Assembly (NCBI RefSeq): GCF_900110895.1
Contig: NZ_FOIQ01000001.1
Location: 588,472-652,471, forward strand
DNA from: Prevotella aff. ruminicola Tc2-24
Lineage (GTDB): Bacteria; Bacteroidota; Bacteroidia; Bacteroidales; Bacteroidaceae
Length of the DNA: 64,000 nt
Direction of reading: 5' to 3'
Part shown: positions 41,736 through 52,987 of the stretch, piece by piece
Position numbering within the stretch: position 1 is the first letter of the stretch
How the letters are laid out: every line of letters begins with the position of its first letter
Notes under the pieces: generated by a model
Database searches by the model: none
The model's input: only the letters and a program-made list of their open reading frames with translations
Told to the model about the DNA's origin: nothing
Translations under genes and position numbers: made by a program

Positions 41736-42851
41736 TCTTGCGCCGATTACCTCGGGAGAGGCCGTCCGTCTGACCCATTCCGAGAAGGCCCTGCCATCAT
41801 AGTCGGTATGCCGGCATACATTCAGCATTTCCGACGCCAAAGCCTTCGCATCATCTACAGGAACCGTGTGACAGCCATCCGTGTCTCTCAGGCTCTTCGG
41901 AACAGTGTCCGTTGTTACCACGGGTATGCCCGTGCTCATGGCCTCCAGTACTGCCAACGACTGCACCTCATCCCTACTGGCCAACACCAAGGCATCGCTC
42001 TGATATAGCAGTTGTGCCACCTCGTGCTTATCAAGCAGACCGAAGATCTTAACGCCTTCCATATCCAACAAACGCCGACAGGCCTTACTGTCTGTACCAT
42101 CACCCGCCACATACAGCTCCACCCGACTCTCTCGGGTCTTCACTTCACGGAATGCGGATGCCAGCACATCATACCCTTTCCGGTAATCGTAGTTTGCCAA
42201 ACAACAGAATACGAACGGTCGGTCATTTAACGGTTTCCTGGACTGATAATGAAAGAGAGCCGTATCTACCACGTTCGACACCGTCTCCCACCGATAGTCA
42301 TCCCCATAATAGCATGCCGTATCAGTCACCAACTCCTCTGCGACCGGCAGCACCCGACTGGCACGTTGATAAGTCTTGCGCAGCATGGCAACCTGCCATG
42401 CATCAGAAGGCGGTTTTCCGAACTCTGTCTCCAGACTCATCCGCGAGAGATGCTCCGTCACGACATAGGGAATATCATACGCCTCACTGATGAGCATAGC
42501 CGCATAACCAGCCCACTTAGCGCAATGGGCGTGAATCACGTCGGGCTTGCCATATCTGACAACATAATCACGGAACATCCTTTGTACGGTTCTTACCCAC
42601 CCATTGACGTTGGGACGTATGACCAGGGGAATACCACGCTGGAAATGCCGGACGACCAGAATATCGTCCATCATCTCTTCTTTCGTGGTATAAGGAAGAG
42701 ACAAGAAGGATCTGGCACCTTTCTTCACCGACAACTGTATGTTGCTCAGGATACGCACCTGATGCCCCTGTCCCTTCAAAGCCTTGGCCTGATCGAGACA
42801 GAAGCCCCCACCATAGGGGATAAAGAACGAGGGTATCTCCAGTATATGCAT
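41694..42851 (-). CDS. Glycosyltransferase family 4
   Basis: 385 aa GT-B enzyme. N-terminal GGGFCLDQAKALKGQGHQVR (glycine loop for acceptor side), VIHAHCAKWAGYAAM, and the donor-binding domain with FVFCCLANYDYRKGYDVLAS, KIFGLLDKHEVAQLLYQSDA and the EX7E motif DEVQSLAVLEAMSTGIPVV. Sugar specificity cannot be read. The ATG at 42851 is only 11 bp after the rpsP terminator and I find no promoter between, so expression probably depends on readthrough from rpsP. Confidence 0.9.
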   Translation of the reverse strand: MHILEIPSFFIPYGGGFCLDQAKALKGQGHQVRILSNIQLSVKKGARSFLSLPYTTKEEMMDDILVVRHFQRGIPLVIRPNVNGWVRTVQRMFRDYVVRYGKPDVIHAHCAKWAGYAAMLISEAYDIPYVVTEHLSRMSLETEFGKPPSDAWQVAMLRKTYQRASRVLPVAEELVTDTACYYGDDYRWETVSNVVDTALFHYQSRKPLNDRPFVFCCLANYDYRKGYDVLASAFREVKTRESRVELYVAGDGTDSKACRRLLDMEGVKIFGLLDKHEVAQLLYQSDALVLASRDEVQSLAVLEAMSTGIPVVTTDTVPKSLRDTDGCHTVPVDDAKALASEMLNVCRHTDYDGRAFSEWVRRTASPEVIGARLSEIFAEAQQQTP

Positions 42852-42861
42852 GTTCTTTTAG

Positions 42862-42893
42862 TAAAAAAGCCGGATATCAGTAGATACCCGGCT
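42862..42893 (-). terminator. Terminator of rpsP
   Basis: Minus strand GCCGGGTATC, loop TACT, GATATCCGGC, then TTTTTTAC (stem 42869-42878 with 42883-42892, one G-T pair). Confidence 0.85.
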
Positions 42894-42917
42894 TCAATAG
42901 TCTTTTTCCTTGAAGCT

Positions 42918-43496
42918 TTATGCCTCTGCAGGAGCCTCAGCAGCAGGAGCAGCCTCTTCAGCAGGAGCCTCAGTTGCCTCAGCAGCAGCGGCCTCAGCAG
43001 CCTTTGCAGCCTCTTCCTCTGCCTTAGCAGCAGCCTCGGCGGCCTTCTTGTCGGCTACCTTCTTGGCAATAGCCTCGTTGACGGCCTTCTCTGCCTTCAG
43101 TGCATTAGCAGCAGCCTCTTTCTTTGCCTTTGCGTCAGCCTCAGCGATCTTGTTCAAGCCATTCTGCTTGTCAGCCTTCCAGGCATCGAACTTCTTCTGA
43201 GCTGCAGCCTCGTCGAAAGCGCCCTTCTTCACGCCACCACGAAGGTGCTTCATCAGGTATACGCCCTCACGGCTAAGAATGTTACGTACAGTGTCTGTTG
43301 GCTGAGCACCAGTCTCAACCCAATAGAGTGCACGATCGAAATTCAAGTCTACTGTGGCAGGATTGGTATTAGGGTTGTAAGTACCAATCTTCTCAGTAAA
43401 TCTACCATCTCGTGGTGCACGAGCGTCAGCGATCACGATGCTATAGAAAGCATAACCTTTACGACCACCACGCTGCAATCTGATTTTTGTTGCCAT
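42918..43496 (-). CDS. rpsP: 30S ribosomal protein S16
   Basis: 192 aa. Residues about 1-80 ([40 protein letters not shown]) are the conserved S16 fold of the small subunit. From about 110 on is a long Ala/Glu/Lys-rich tail ([20 protein letters not shown]), as usual in Bacteroidota S16, roughly doubling the protein relative to E. coli (82 aa). It has its own promoter, 5' hairpin and terminator, yet is set within a polysaccharide locus. Confidence 0.96.
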   Translation of the reverse strand: MATKIRLQRGGRKGYAFYSIVIADARAPRDGRFTEKIGTYNPNTNPATVDLNFDRALYWVETGAQPTDTVRNILSREGVYLMKHLRGGVKKGAFDEAAAQKKFDAWKADKQNGLNKIAEADAKAKKEAAANALKAEKAVNEAIAKKVADKKAAEAAAKAEEEAAKAAEAAAAEATEAPAEEAAPAAEAPAEA

Positions 43497-43535
43497 TTTT
43501 TAAATGATAATTTGTTGTTATTAATTGAATTTCAT

Positions 43536-43567
43536 GCTATTATCTCGTAATAGCGGCTGCAAAGGTA
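43536..43567 (-). promoter_or_regulatory. rpsP promoter and 5' leader hairpin
   Basis: The -7 box TACCTTTG is at 43560-43567 (minus strand). Right after the predicted RNA start is GCTATTA, loop CGAGA, TAATAGC (43536-43554), so the mRNA begins with a hairpin about 40 nt before the ATG. It could stabilise the transcript or take part in ribosomal protein feedback. Confidence 0.55.
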
Positions 43568-43630
43568 CTACTTTTCCGCGGATTCTCCAAATATATTTTT
43601 CGTTATCTTTTCTTTTTTCACGATTTTTTT

Positions 43631-44482
43631 CTAATTCCGGTCTTGCGCCGAACGACCTAAATCAGACAGAACCCCTTTAAAATAATGAGAGAACACCTGT
43701 TGTCCCTCATAGTCAAGATGTTCACCGTCGGTCGTTACATAACGGGTTGTATCGAAAGGCAGATAGGTGTATCTGTCGGCAGGGAAAGTCTTCTGCATGA
43801 GCTCTCTCGTCTGATCATACCTTTTCAAATGCGTCAGTCGTTCGTTGACGGGCATCTCAAAGAATAGCACCCGCGTACCTTTAGCCTCAAACATCTCAAC
43901 CAGTCGTTTCATGTCACCCATTCGGGTCTCTGCCTGCGGCTCCGGCATCTGCCAGTCATACTTGATATGATGCTCAATACTCTCATTCAACAGGTCCATA
44001 TCAACCGTCGATGTGCCAGCCTGTGGGTTGATGTCTGCCGCGCTCGCCATCATGGAAGCAAGCATACAGATGGGCTGATACTGTTCACGCAAAGACGGTA
44101 TCCACCGCCTTAACATCGGCATAACGCCCTCGGTCATCTTGGAGACCAGCTCCGGGTTACCGTCAAGAAAGAACAGGTTGGTCTCTGCCAGAATAAACCG
44201 AGGAAGATCACCCTTCGAAAGAATAATCCTCAGACCGTCCTCAACGGCACAGCCACCAAACGAGACCGACTTGACGGTGGGAATACTGTCGCGGATAATC
44301 CTCGCAGATAGGGAGGTGCCGACCATCACCGTATCTGACTTTTCTGCATATATGAACTGCTGAGCCTTGATGACATTGTCCTGCCACTGATGAGTGGCCA
44401 TCCCCACCATAGGGTTCAGCAACACGATGACAAGGTGTATGCCAAACAAGACCGCAAAGCAAAGAATACTTCTCTTTATCAT
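43631..44482 (-). CDS. Periplasmic SGNH/AlgJ-like acyltransferase partner of MBOAT
   Basis: 283 aa, one N-terminal membrane anchor (SILCFAVLFGIHLVIVLLNP), then an SGNH-type fold: nucleophile Ser57 in DTVMVGTSLSARI, block with SFGGCAVEDGLR, and Asp-x-x-His near the C-terminus (DGEHLDYEG). These are the marks of DltD/PatB/AlgJ-type proteins that move an acyl group, passed across the membrane by an MBOAT protein, on to a polymer. The MBOAT gene is 15 bp upstream in the same operon. Target: probably the surface polysaccharide made by the neighbouring genes. Confidence 0.75.
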   Translation of the reverse strand: MIKRSILCFAVLFGIHLVIVLLNPMVGMATHQWQDNVIKAQQFIYAEKSDTVMVGTSLSARIIRDSIPTVKSVSFGGCAVEDGLRIILSKGDLPRFILAETNLFFLDGNPELVSKMTEGVMPMLRRWIPSLREQYQPICMLASMMASAADINPQAGTSTVDMDLLNESIEHHIKYDWQMPEPQAETRMGDMKRLVEMFEAKGTRVLFFEMPVNERLTHLKRYDQTRELMQKTFPADRYTYLPFDTTRYVTTDGEHLDYEGQQVFSHYFKGVLSDLGRSAQDRN

Positions 44483-44497
44483 ATCATCAGCAGCGTC

Positions 44498-45919
44498 TTA
44501 GAATTGAAAATATACAAAAGAACTGGCACTACCGCTATTGGTCAGTATCAGGAACAGCATGATGCCATAAAGAATATAGTCAAAGCGCAAGATATATCTC
44601 TGCACCCACGCCCTCTCTCTCAGACAGTATATGGCATGATACATGACTACCGGTATCGCATAGATAGCTATCGGTATGAGTTTCAAATCAATGAAAGCGC
44701 CAGAATCGTAATTACTAAAGATACATCTGACATATAATACTGCCTCGCTGAAATTGGGCAGCATGAACAATAGCCAGCCAAATGATACCATGACGAATAC
44801 AAACGTCACCGACAGTCCATGTGAGACTTTCTGCCAACGCATGACAGATATGCAGTTCTCTCTCCTACCGCATATGGCCCTTTCTACGACCAGACAAAGA
44901 CCATGATAGGTTCCCCACACCAGATAACTCCATGCCGCACCATGCCACAAGCCGCCAAGCATCATCGTAAGCAAGAGATTGAGATAGGTTCTCACCTTTC
45001 CTTTCCGGTTTCCGCCCAAAGAAATATACAGATACTCCATCAGGAACTGAGACAGGGTAATATGCCACCGTTTCCAGAACTCACGGAAGGACGAAGCGAT
45101 ATACGGGAAATTGAAATTCGTAGGCAGTCGATAGCCGAAGATAGCCGCCACGCCAATAGCTATCAGGGAATAGCCGGCAAAGTCGGCAAACATCTGAATG
45201 GAATAGCCAAACACCATCAGCAACAGACTCCCCGTACCACGATGCACAAAATACGGATACGTCATCCAAAAGGTAAAGTCCTTCAGGTTATCGGCGATGA
45301 CCATCTTCAGGAAATAGCCCACGACAAGTGACTTAAAGACAAACGTCCAATCAATCAGAGAGAACTGTTTAGGAGCTATCTCACCGAAGAACTCCTTAGA
45401 CTTAGCGATAGGACCAGCTAAAAGCTTGGGGAAGAAACATATATAAAGAAGCGTCTTCCTGACATGTTGCAGAAAAGAAGGAGGCGAGGACACCTGCTCT
45501 CCATCATAACGCCCTCTGTATGCATCGACAATCAGACTAATACCACTAAAGGTATAGAACGATATACCCAACGGCAGGGGCAGTCGACAAAGAAACTGTC
45601 CGACACCTGCACTAACGTCGAGGAAAGAAGTAGAAATCAGGCCACCGTACTTGAATAGCGCTAACAGACACAGGTTCATAACGACACCCACCGTCGCATA
45701 GGTACGGGAGTGCCTACGAAACATGGCACCGTAACTGGCGATAGCATTGACCATTCCCGACGCGATCAGCAACAGTAAGAGACCTATACTATCATAGGCA
45801 TAGAACAAGGCACTTGATACCAACAGAACATATACCTGCCAACGTCTTATGAACGGCAGATAGTATACCAGTGTCGTAGCGATGACCAGACCGACAAATA
45901 TCCAAGAATTAAAAAGCAT
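44498..45919 (-). CDS. MBOAT-family O-acyltransferase
   Basis: 473 aa, about 11 membrane helices. Core motif FREFWKRWHITLSQFLMEYL and YISLGGNRKGKVRTYLNLLL, then the active-site His in GGLWHGAAWSYLVWG: the AlgI/PatA/DltB group that transfers an acyl (usually acetyl) group across the inner membrane. Pairs with the SGNH gene downstream. The ATG at 45919 lies just 4 nt after the -7 box TAACTTTG (45924-45931), so its mRNA is probably leaderless. Confidence 0.92.
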   Translation of the reverse strand: MLFNSWIFVGLVIATTLVYYLPFIRRWQVYVLLVSSALFYAYDSIGLLLLLIASGMVNAIASYGAMFRRHSRTYATVGVVMNLCLLALFKYGGLISTSFLDVSAGVGQFLCRLPLPLGISFYTFSGISLIVDAYRGRYDGEQVSSPPSFLQHVRKTLLYICFFPKLLAGPIAKSKEFFGEIAPKQFSLIDWTFVFKSLVVGYFLKMVIADNLKDFTFWMTYPYFVHRGTGSLLLMVFGYSIQMFADFAGYSLIAIGVAAIFGYRLPTNFNFPYIASSFREFWKRWHITLSQFLMEYLYISLGGNRKGKVRTYLNLLLTMMLGGLWHGAAWSYLVWGTYHGLCLVVERAICGRRENCISVMRWQKVSHGLSVTFVFVMVSFGWLLFMLPNFSEAVLYVRCIFSNYDSGAFIDLKLIPIAIYAIPVVMYHAIYCLRERAWVQRYILRFDYILYGIMLFLILTNSGSASSFVYFQF

Positions 45920-45923
45920 GCTG

Positions 45924-45983
45924 CAAAGTTACTGTTTTTTCTTCCAAATACTATAGATAGTTCCCTTTTTTTTCGTAATTTTG
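45924..45983. promoter_or_regulatory. Divergent, probably leaderless promoters (MBOAT and GT2)
   Basis: Minus strand TAACTTTG (45924-45931) is 4 nt from the MBOAT ATG, and plus strand TAATTTTG (45976-45983) is 5 nt from the glycosyltransferase ATG at 45989. The two ATGs are only 69 bp apart, so both promoters share one small control region. Confidence 0.6.
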
Positions 45984-45988
45984 CCATC

Positions 45989-46879
45989 ATGGAACAAGTT
46001 AAGACGGAACTATCAATCCTCATCCCTACCTATAACACCATCTGTGTGGACTTGGTACGGACGCTTTATGAGCAGGCCGTGAAGCTGTCTCTGACCTATG
46101 AGATCATCGTGGCAGACGACGGTTCTACCGACACTCAGGCTATCGGCACCAACCAATCCATTGCAGAAATCCCCAATTGTCAGTATCTTGTCAGACAGGA
46201 GAATGTGGGGCGAGCAGCCATCCGCAATATCCTCGCCAAGACGGCAAGATACGATTATCTATTGTTTATCGACAGCGATATGAGAATCGGAGATCCGCTG
46301 TTCCTGAGCAACTATCTGCAAAACCCTTGTGATACCGTCATTGACGGCGGAGTGGACATCTGTGGAGACGACAAGTTGCTAAAAGGAAATCTTCGCTATC
46401 TATATGAGAAATCCGAAGAGGCACGACACACTGCGGAACAACGATGCCAGACACCGTATCAGCATCTGCACACTGCCAACCTACTCATCCGTCGTGATAT
46501 CATGCTCCAGTATCCTTTCGACGAGCGCTTCCGCCATTATGGCTATGAAGATGTGTTATTAGGAAAGACACTGCGACAGCATCGTATCGCCATCTCACAC
46601 ATTGACAATCCTGTTCTGTTCTGCGATTTTGAATCCAATCCCGAGTATGTCGCCAAGACCGAGGAAGGATTGCGCACGCTCCACCAGTTCCGTGAGGATC
46701 TACGTGGTTACTCCAGACTACTCACTTTTGTCGGGAACATACATATTCCTGTCATTCTGTCAACGATTCGTCTGTGGCACCATCTATTGGGTCATCTGGA
46801 ACGCAAGAACCTCTGCGGCACACGTCCTTGTCTTTTAGTCTTCAAGTTATATCGTCTCGGCTATTTCCTTTCTTTATAA
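45989..46879 (+). CDS. Glycosyltransferase family 2
   Basis: 296 aa. LSILIPTYNTICVDLVRTLY, IVADDGSTDT, NVGRAAIRNILA and LFIDSDMRIGDP (DxD) mark a GT2 enzyme; a later FRHYGYEDVLLGKTLR block (ED-type acceptor motif) is typical of polymer-forming or chain-extending GT2s. Predicted leaderless. It is the last gene of the locus on this strand. Confidence 0.9.
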   Translation: MEQVKTELSILIPTYNTICVDLVRTLYEQAVKLSLTYEIIVADDGSTDTQAIGTNQSIAEIPNCQYLVRQENVGRAAIRNILAKTARYDYLLFIDSDMRIGDPLFLSNYLQNPCDTVIDGGVDICGDDKLLKGNLRYLYEKSEEARHTAEQRCQTPYQHLHTANLLIRRDIMLQYPFDERFRHYGYEDVLLGKTLRQHRIAISHIDNPVLFCDFESNPEYVAKTEEGLRTLHQFREDLRGYSRLLTFVGNIHIPVILSTIRLWHHLLGHLERKNLCGTRPCLLVFKLYRLGYFLSL

Positions 46880-46882
46880 TAC

Positions 46883-46924
46883 AAAAAAATAACGAGAGAC
46901 TCATTTCTGAGGATCTCCCGTTAT
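46883..46924 (-). terminator. Terminator of the exported protein gene
   Basis: Minus strand ATAACGGGAGA, inner CTCA-GAAA-TGAG, TCTCTCGTTAT, then TTTTTTTG. One G-T pair in the stem. Confidence 0.75.
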
Positions 46925-46952
46925 CCATACCAAAAAACCCTTATTCTGTCAT

Positions 46953-47426
46953 TTACTCAGGAATCACTGAGAAAGTCAGTTTCTCATATCCCTCAAAATC
47001 ATCAAACTGCACCTGGAAGCTAGCATACTGATAGTAGTTACCACCAGTGTTATGAGTATCCTTGATAGAATTACTCTTAGCCAGAGCATTCAGGATCTTG
47101 TTATAGATGACCTTATCATTTTTCTCGTCAGCAATCTGAATGGCCATAGAGGTTACCATGCCATTCTCTACCTTATAAGTATAGTCGCCTGCGCCATACA
47201 ACTGGAACGACTCCGTTTCAAGAATCGTCTCAAGTTCGCCGACAGCCTCCTGAAGGTCCTCAAATGTCGAATTGACAAAGTTGACAGGCTCCAGGTTCTC
47301 ATCGAGCTTGATATAAGTAGTATCAATCTCATTAGTAATCTGTGTTTCTTCAGCATAAGACATACCACCCATAAGAATCATCATTCCTACGAGTACCATT
47401 TTCTTCATCTCATACATCTTCTTCAT
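46953..47426 (-). CDS. Exported protein of unknown function
   Basis: 157 aa. A Met/Lys-rich signal peptide (MKKMYEMKKMVLVGMMILMG) ends near SYA. The mature protein is acidic (ITNEIDTTYIKLDENLEPVN, DLQEAVGELETILETESFQL) with a beta-rich second half (NYYQYASFQVQFDDFEGYEK). No family recognised. An in-frame TTG at 47435 and an ATG at 47408 are other possible starts. It has its own promoter (TAACTTTG, 47498-47505) and terminator. Not clearly linked to the lacZ gene upstream. Confidence 0.6.
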   Translation of the reverse strand: MKKMYEMKKMVLVGMMILMGGMSYAEETQITNEIDTTYIKLDENLEPVNFVNSTFEDLQEAVGELETILETESFQLYGAGDYTYKVENGMVTSMAIQIADEKNDKVIYNKILNALAKSNSIKDTHNTGGNYYQYASFQVQFDDFEGYEKLTFSVIPE

Positions 47427-47497
47427 CCCTTTCAATCTTCTTAAAAAACTGTTATTACATTTTCCGATTTTTATTCAAATCATTTCTTTTTCGGGTG

Positions 47498-47505
47498 CAA
47501 AGTTA
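47498..47505 (-). promoter_or_regulatory. -7 box of the exported protein gene
   Basis: TAACTTTG on the minus strand, followed by CACCCG; leader about 65 nt. Confidence 0.55.
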
Positions 47506-47557
47506 GCAATTTATAAGTACCCCACCAACACTTTTTGGCAAAAAATTCATAAAATAT

Positions 47558-47600
47558 CCGCTTACGGCCTTCTTTTTGATTAAAGTCAAGCCGTAAGCGG
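47558..47600 (-). terminator. Terminator hairpin of the beta-galactosidase gene
   Basis: CCGCTTACGGC (47558-47568) and GCCGTAAGCGG (47590-47600) form an 11-bp perfect stem 32 bp after the stop codon; a T-rich stretch follows only 10 nt later on the minus strand. Confidence 0.65.
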
Positions 47601-47631
47601 TATCATTTTGTTCAATAAGAGGCTAAATAAC

Positions 47632-50823
<3,192 letters not shown>

Positions 50824-50902
50824 CTATCTTGAAAGACTTGTCCTATAATAGGACCTTTTCAAAAAAGAAACCATTTCCTACATTTTAGTCTTAGGTTTTT
50901 CG

Positions 50903-50910
50903 TACCTTTG
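50903..50910 (+). promoter_or_regulatory. -7 box of nth
   Basis: TACCTTTG followed by CATC; leader about 20 nt. Confidence 0.6.
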
Positions 50911-50930
50911 CATCTAGATACACATCAGCC

Positions 50931-51581
50931 ATGAGAAAAGAAGAAAGATATAAAAGGGTATTAGATCATTTCCGTGAGCAAATGCCCCATGTCACTACCG
51001 AGCTGGAATTCGGCAGTGTGTTTCAACTGCTTGTAGCTGTCATCCTCAGTGCACAATGCACGGACAAACGCATCAATCAAGTGACACCAGCGTTGTTCCG
51101 TCGATATCCTGATGCGAGAACGATGGCCGAGGCAGAAGAGGAAGAGGTGTTAGAATACATACGTAGCGTATCGTATCCGAATGCCAAAGCGGCCCATCTT
51201 GTTAAGATGGCGCGCGCACTCATGGAAAAACATAACGGTGAAGTGCCTTCCGACATGAATGCACTTCTCGATCTGCCAGGTGTTGGACGGAAGACCGCCA
51301 ACGTGATCAGGAGCGTCGCATTCGGGAAGTCGGCACTGGCAGTAGACACTCATGTCTACCGTGTAGCCCATCGGTTGGGACTTGTCTCAAAACAAGAGAA
51401 CACACCATATAAGGTGGAGCAAGCACTCATCAGGCACATCCCTGAAGAGGATGTGCCTGACGCGCACCATTGGCTTTTACTGCATGGCAGATATGTCTGC
51501 ACATCACGCAAGCCAAACTGTGAGAAATGTGAACTGGAAAAACTCTGCCCCAAACTGATCGAGGGCTCAAAACTTGAATAA
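50931..51581 (+). CDS. nth: Endonuclease III
   Basis: Bifunctional DNA glycosylase/AP lyase that removes oxidised pyrimidines in base-excision repair. 216 aa. Helix-hairpin-helix LLDLPGVGRKTANVI with catalytic Lys121 and Asp139 (AVDTHVYRV), and the [4Fe-4S] cysteines Cys190, Cys197, Cys200, Cys206 in C-x6-C-x2-C-x5-C spacing, each offset by one to three from E. coli. Monocistronic; convergent with the Spy-like gene, 3 bp apart. Confidence 0.97.
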   Translation: MRKEERYKRVLDHFREQMPHVTTELEFGSVFQLLVAVILSAQCTDKRINQVTPALFRRYPDARTMAEAEEEEVLEYIRSVSYPNAKAAHLVKMARALMEKHNGEVPSDMNALLDLPGVGRKTANVIRSVAFGKSALAVDTHVYRVAHRLGLVSKQENTPYKVEQALIRHIPEEDVPDAHHWLLLHGRYVCTSRKPNCEKCELEKLCPKLIEGSKLE

Positions 51582-51584
51582 CGG

Positions 51585-52043
51585 TCACCTTCCCTGTGGT
51601 CTCATCCAACCGCCATGTCCCCAATTCCTAAAAGCATGGCGATGGAACCTGTCTTCAGCCCTAATAACATCATAGACCTTCGAGGGAGGAATCACACTGA
51701 AAAACTTATTATGATAGGTTTGCTGGATACTTTTCAATTCCAGTTCATACATATCACGTTTCTGCACCATCTTCTTACATTCCGCAGCATCAACAGGTTT
51801 CACACTACATTCTTTCTTAATGCGAGCGAAGACGCTACGCTGCTTATTCTGCATCTCACGGAAAAGAGGGAAAAAATTTGCGGACTCCTCAGGTGTCAGA
51901 CAAGCTTCATGGGCAATAAACTGCTCCATGGCCGTCTGAAACTTCTCTGGGGAGAACCTCTGTGGTTCTTCTGCATGAACGTTAAGCATACACATGCATA
52001 CGAACACCATTGTAACAAAAAACTTCTTCATCACTTCCTTCAT
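51585..52043 (-). CDS. Periplasmic Spy/CpxP-like protein of the ECF operon
   Basis: 152 aa. Signal peptide ends about NVHA. The mature helical part (FIAHEACLTPEESANFFPLF, then REMQNKQR and later KKMVQKRDMYELELKSIQQT) with a Leu-Thr-Pro-Glu-Glu pattern resembles the LTxxQ region of Spy/CpxP proteins, periplasmic chaperone or sensor proteins. His/Gly-rich end (FHRHAFRNWGHGGWMRPQGR) could bind metal. Its ATG overlaps the anti-sigma stop by one base (TAATG). It may be a target or feedback sensor of the sigma factor. Confidence 0.65.
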   Translation of the reverse strand: MKEVMKKFFVTMVFVCMCMLNVHAEEPQRFSPEKFQTAMEQFIAHEACLTPEESANFFPLFREMQNKQRSVFARIKKECSVKPVDAAECKKMVQKRDMYELELKSIQQTYHNKFFSVIPPSKVYDVIRAEDRFHRHAFRNWGHGGWMRPQGR

Positions 52044-52390
52044 TAAAAACCTGCCAAACAGGCATAGATGTCCTGATTATCAAGCATCATATAATCGGCT
52101 GCCTCGTCAAAGGACACATCACTAGACTCCTGCATAGCTGGGACCTGCGCCTGCAGGGAATCCTGCTGTCCAACGCCCGACAGGAACAAGTAGGCAGCGC
52201 CACAGATAAGCAACGCACATACAGAGGCTGCGACATAGAATACAGGACGCATCCATACGGACTTCGCCCGTTGTCTGCGTTCTGGTAGTGACCGCATCAC
52301 CTGTTCGGTAAGGCCGTCAAAATACCCTTCGGGAACCCGGAACGGATTCTGGTTCCCGACCATGTCTGTTATGTACTTTTCTTCTTTCAT
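52043..52390 (-). CDS. Anti-sigma factor-like membrane protein
   Basis: 115 aa. A short cytoplasmic N-terminus (MKEEKYITDMVGNQNPFRVP, EGYFDGLTEQVMRSLPERRQ), one membrane helix (VFYVAASVCALLICGAAYLF, about 60-79), and a small periplasmic tail. It sits directly after an ECF sigma gene, as anti-sigma factors do in Bacteroidota, but it has no zinc-binding HxxxCxxC. The frame is open to 52465 through the sigma gene; the ATG at 52390 is used. Confidence 0.7.
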   Translation of the reverse strand: MKEEKYITDMVGNQNPFRVPEGYFDGLTEQVMRSLPERRQRAKSVWMRPVFYVAASVCALLICGAAYLFLSGVGQQDSLQAQVPAMQESSDVSFDEAADYMMLDNQDIYACLAGF

Positions 52391-52421
52391 CGTATATATG
52401 ACGTATTGATATTCAAAAGGT

Positions 52422-52979
52422 TTAATCGTGCTCTTTAAAAAATTGCGTAATTTTCCCCACAGCAATATGATAGGAGGCCTTCAGCGCACCTTCCGAGGTA
52501 TCCAACAGCTGACTTATCTCACTATATTTCATATTGTCGTAATAACGAAGACAGAACACCGTGCGCTGTACATCCGGAAGACTGGCTACAGCTTCCTGCA
52601 GCAATGCGACCGTTCTGTCGCCATCGAAATACTCATCGGCCATCAGCATACTGGCAATACTCTGTCCTCCATCATCAGCACTCATGGCATTCATCGTTTT
52701 CTGACGACGTACGAAGTCCAGGCTCTCATTAATAGCGATGCGCGACAGCCATGTGAACAATCTGGAATCGCCATGGAATGTGTCGAGGCCATTCCACGCC
52801 TTGATATAGACATTCTGTAGCACATCGTTGGCATCATCGTGGGTGAGTACGATACGTCTTACCTGCCAATACAGTTTCTCACTATATTGCCGTACCAACA
52901 ACTCAAACCCCTTACGCTGAGTCCGAGTGTCAGAGAGTAGCTTTTTGATATGCTTATCATCGAATTTATCCATATCCAT
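52422..52979 (-). CDS. ECF-type RNA polymerase sigma factor
   Basis: 185 aa, sigma regions 2 and 4 only. Region 2: SEKLYWQVRRIVLTHDDAND, VLQNVYIKAWNGLDTFHGDS, LFTWLSRIAINESLDFVRRQ; region 4: SLPDVQRTVFCLRYYDNMKY, SEISQLLDTSEGALKASYHI. No extra C-terminal domain. Starts 8 bp after the L,D-transpeptidase gene and is followed by its likely anti-sigma, so the whole row is one operon. Envelope stress control is inferred from its partners. The second ATG at 52973 is an alternative start. Confidence 0.93.
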   Translation of the reverse strand: MDMDKFDDKHIKKLLSDTRTQRKGFELLVRQYSEKLYWQVRRIVLTHDDANDVLQNVYIKAWNGLDTFHGDSRLFTWLSRIAINESLDFVRRQKTMNAMSADDGGQSIASMLMADEYFDGDRTVALLQEAVASLPDVQRTVFCLRYYDNMKYSEISQLLDTSEGALKASYHIAVGKITQFFKEHD

Positions 52980-52987
52980 CGTACAAC

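Noticed and set aside
52043..52465. 140-codon version of the anti-sigma factor beginning at 52465.
   Set aside because: The first 25 codons lie inside the sigma gene and do not resemble an anti-sigma N-terminus; the ATG at 52390 is the natural start.
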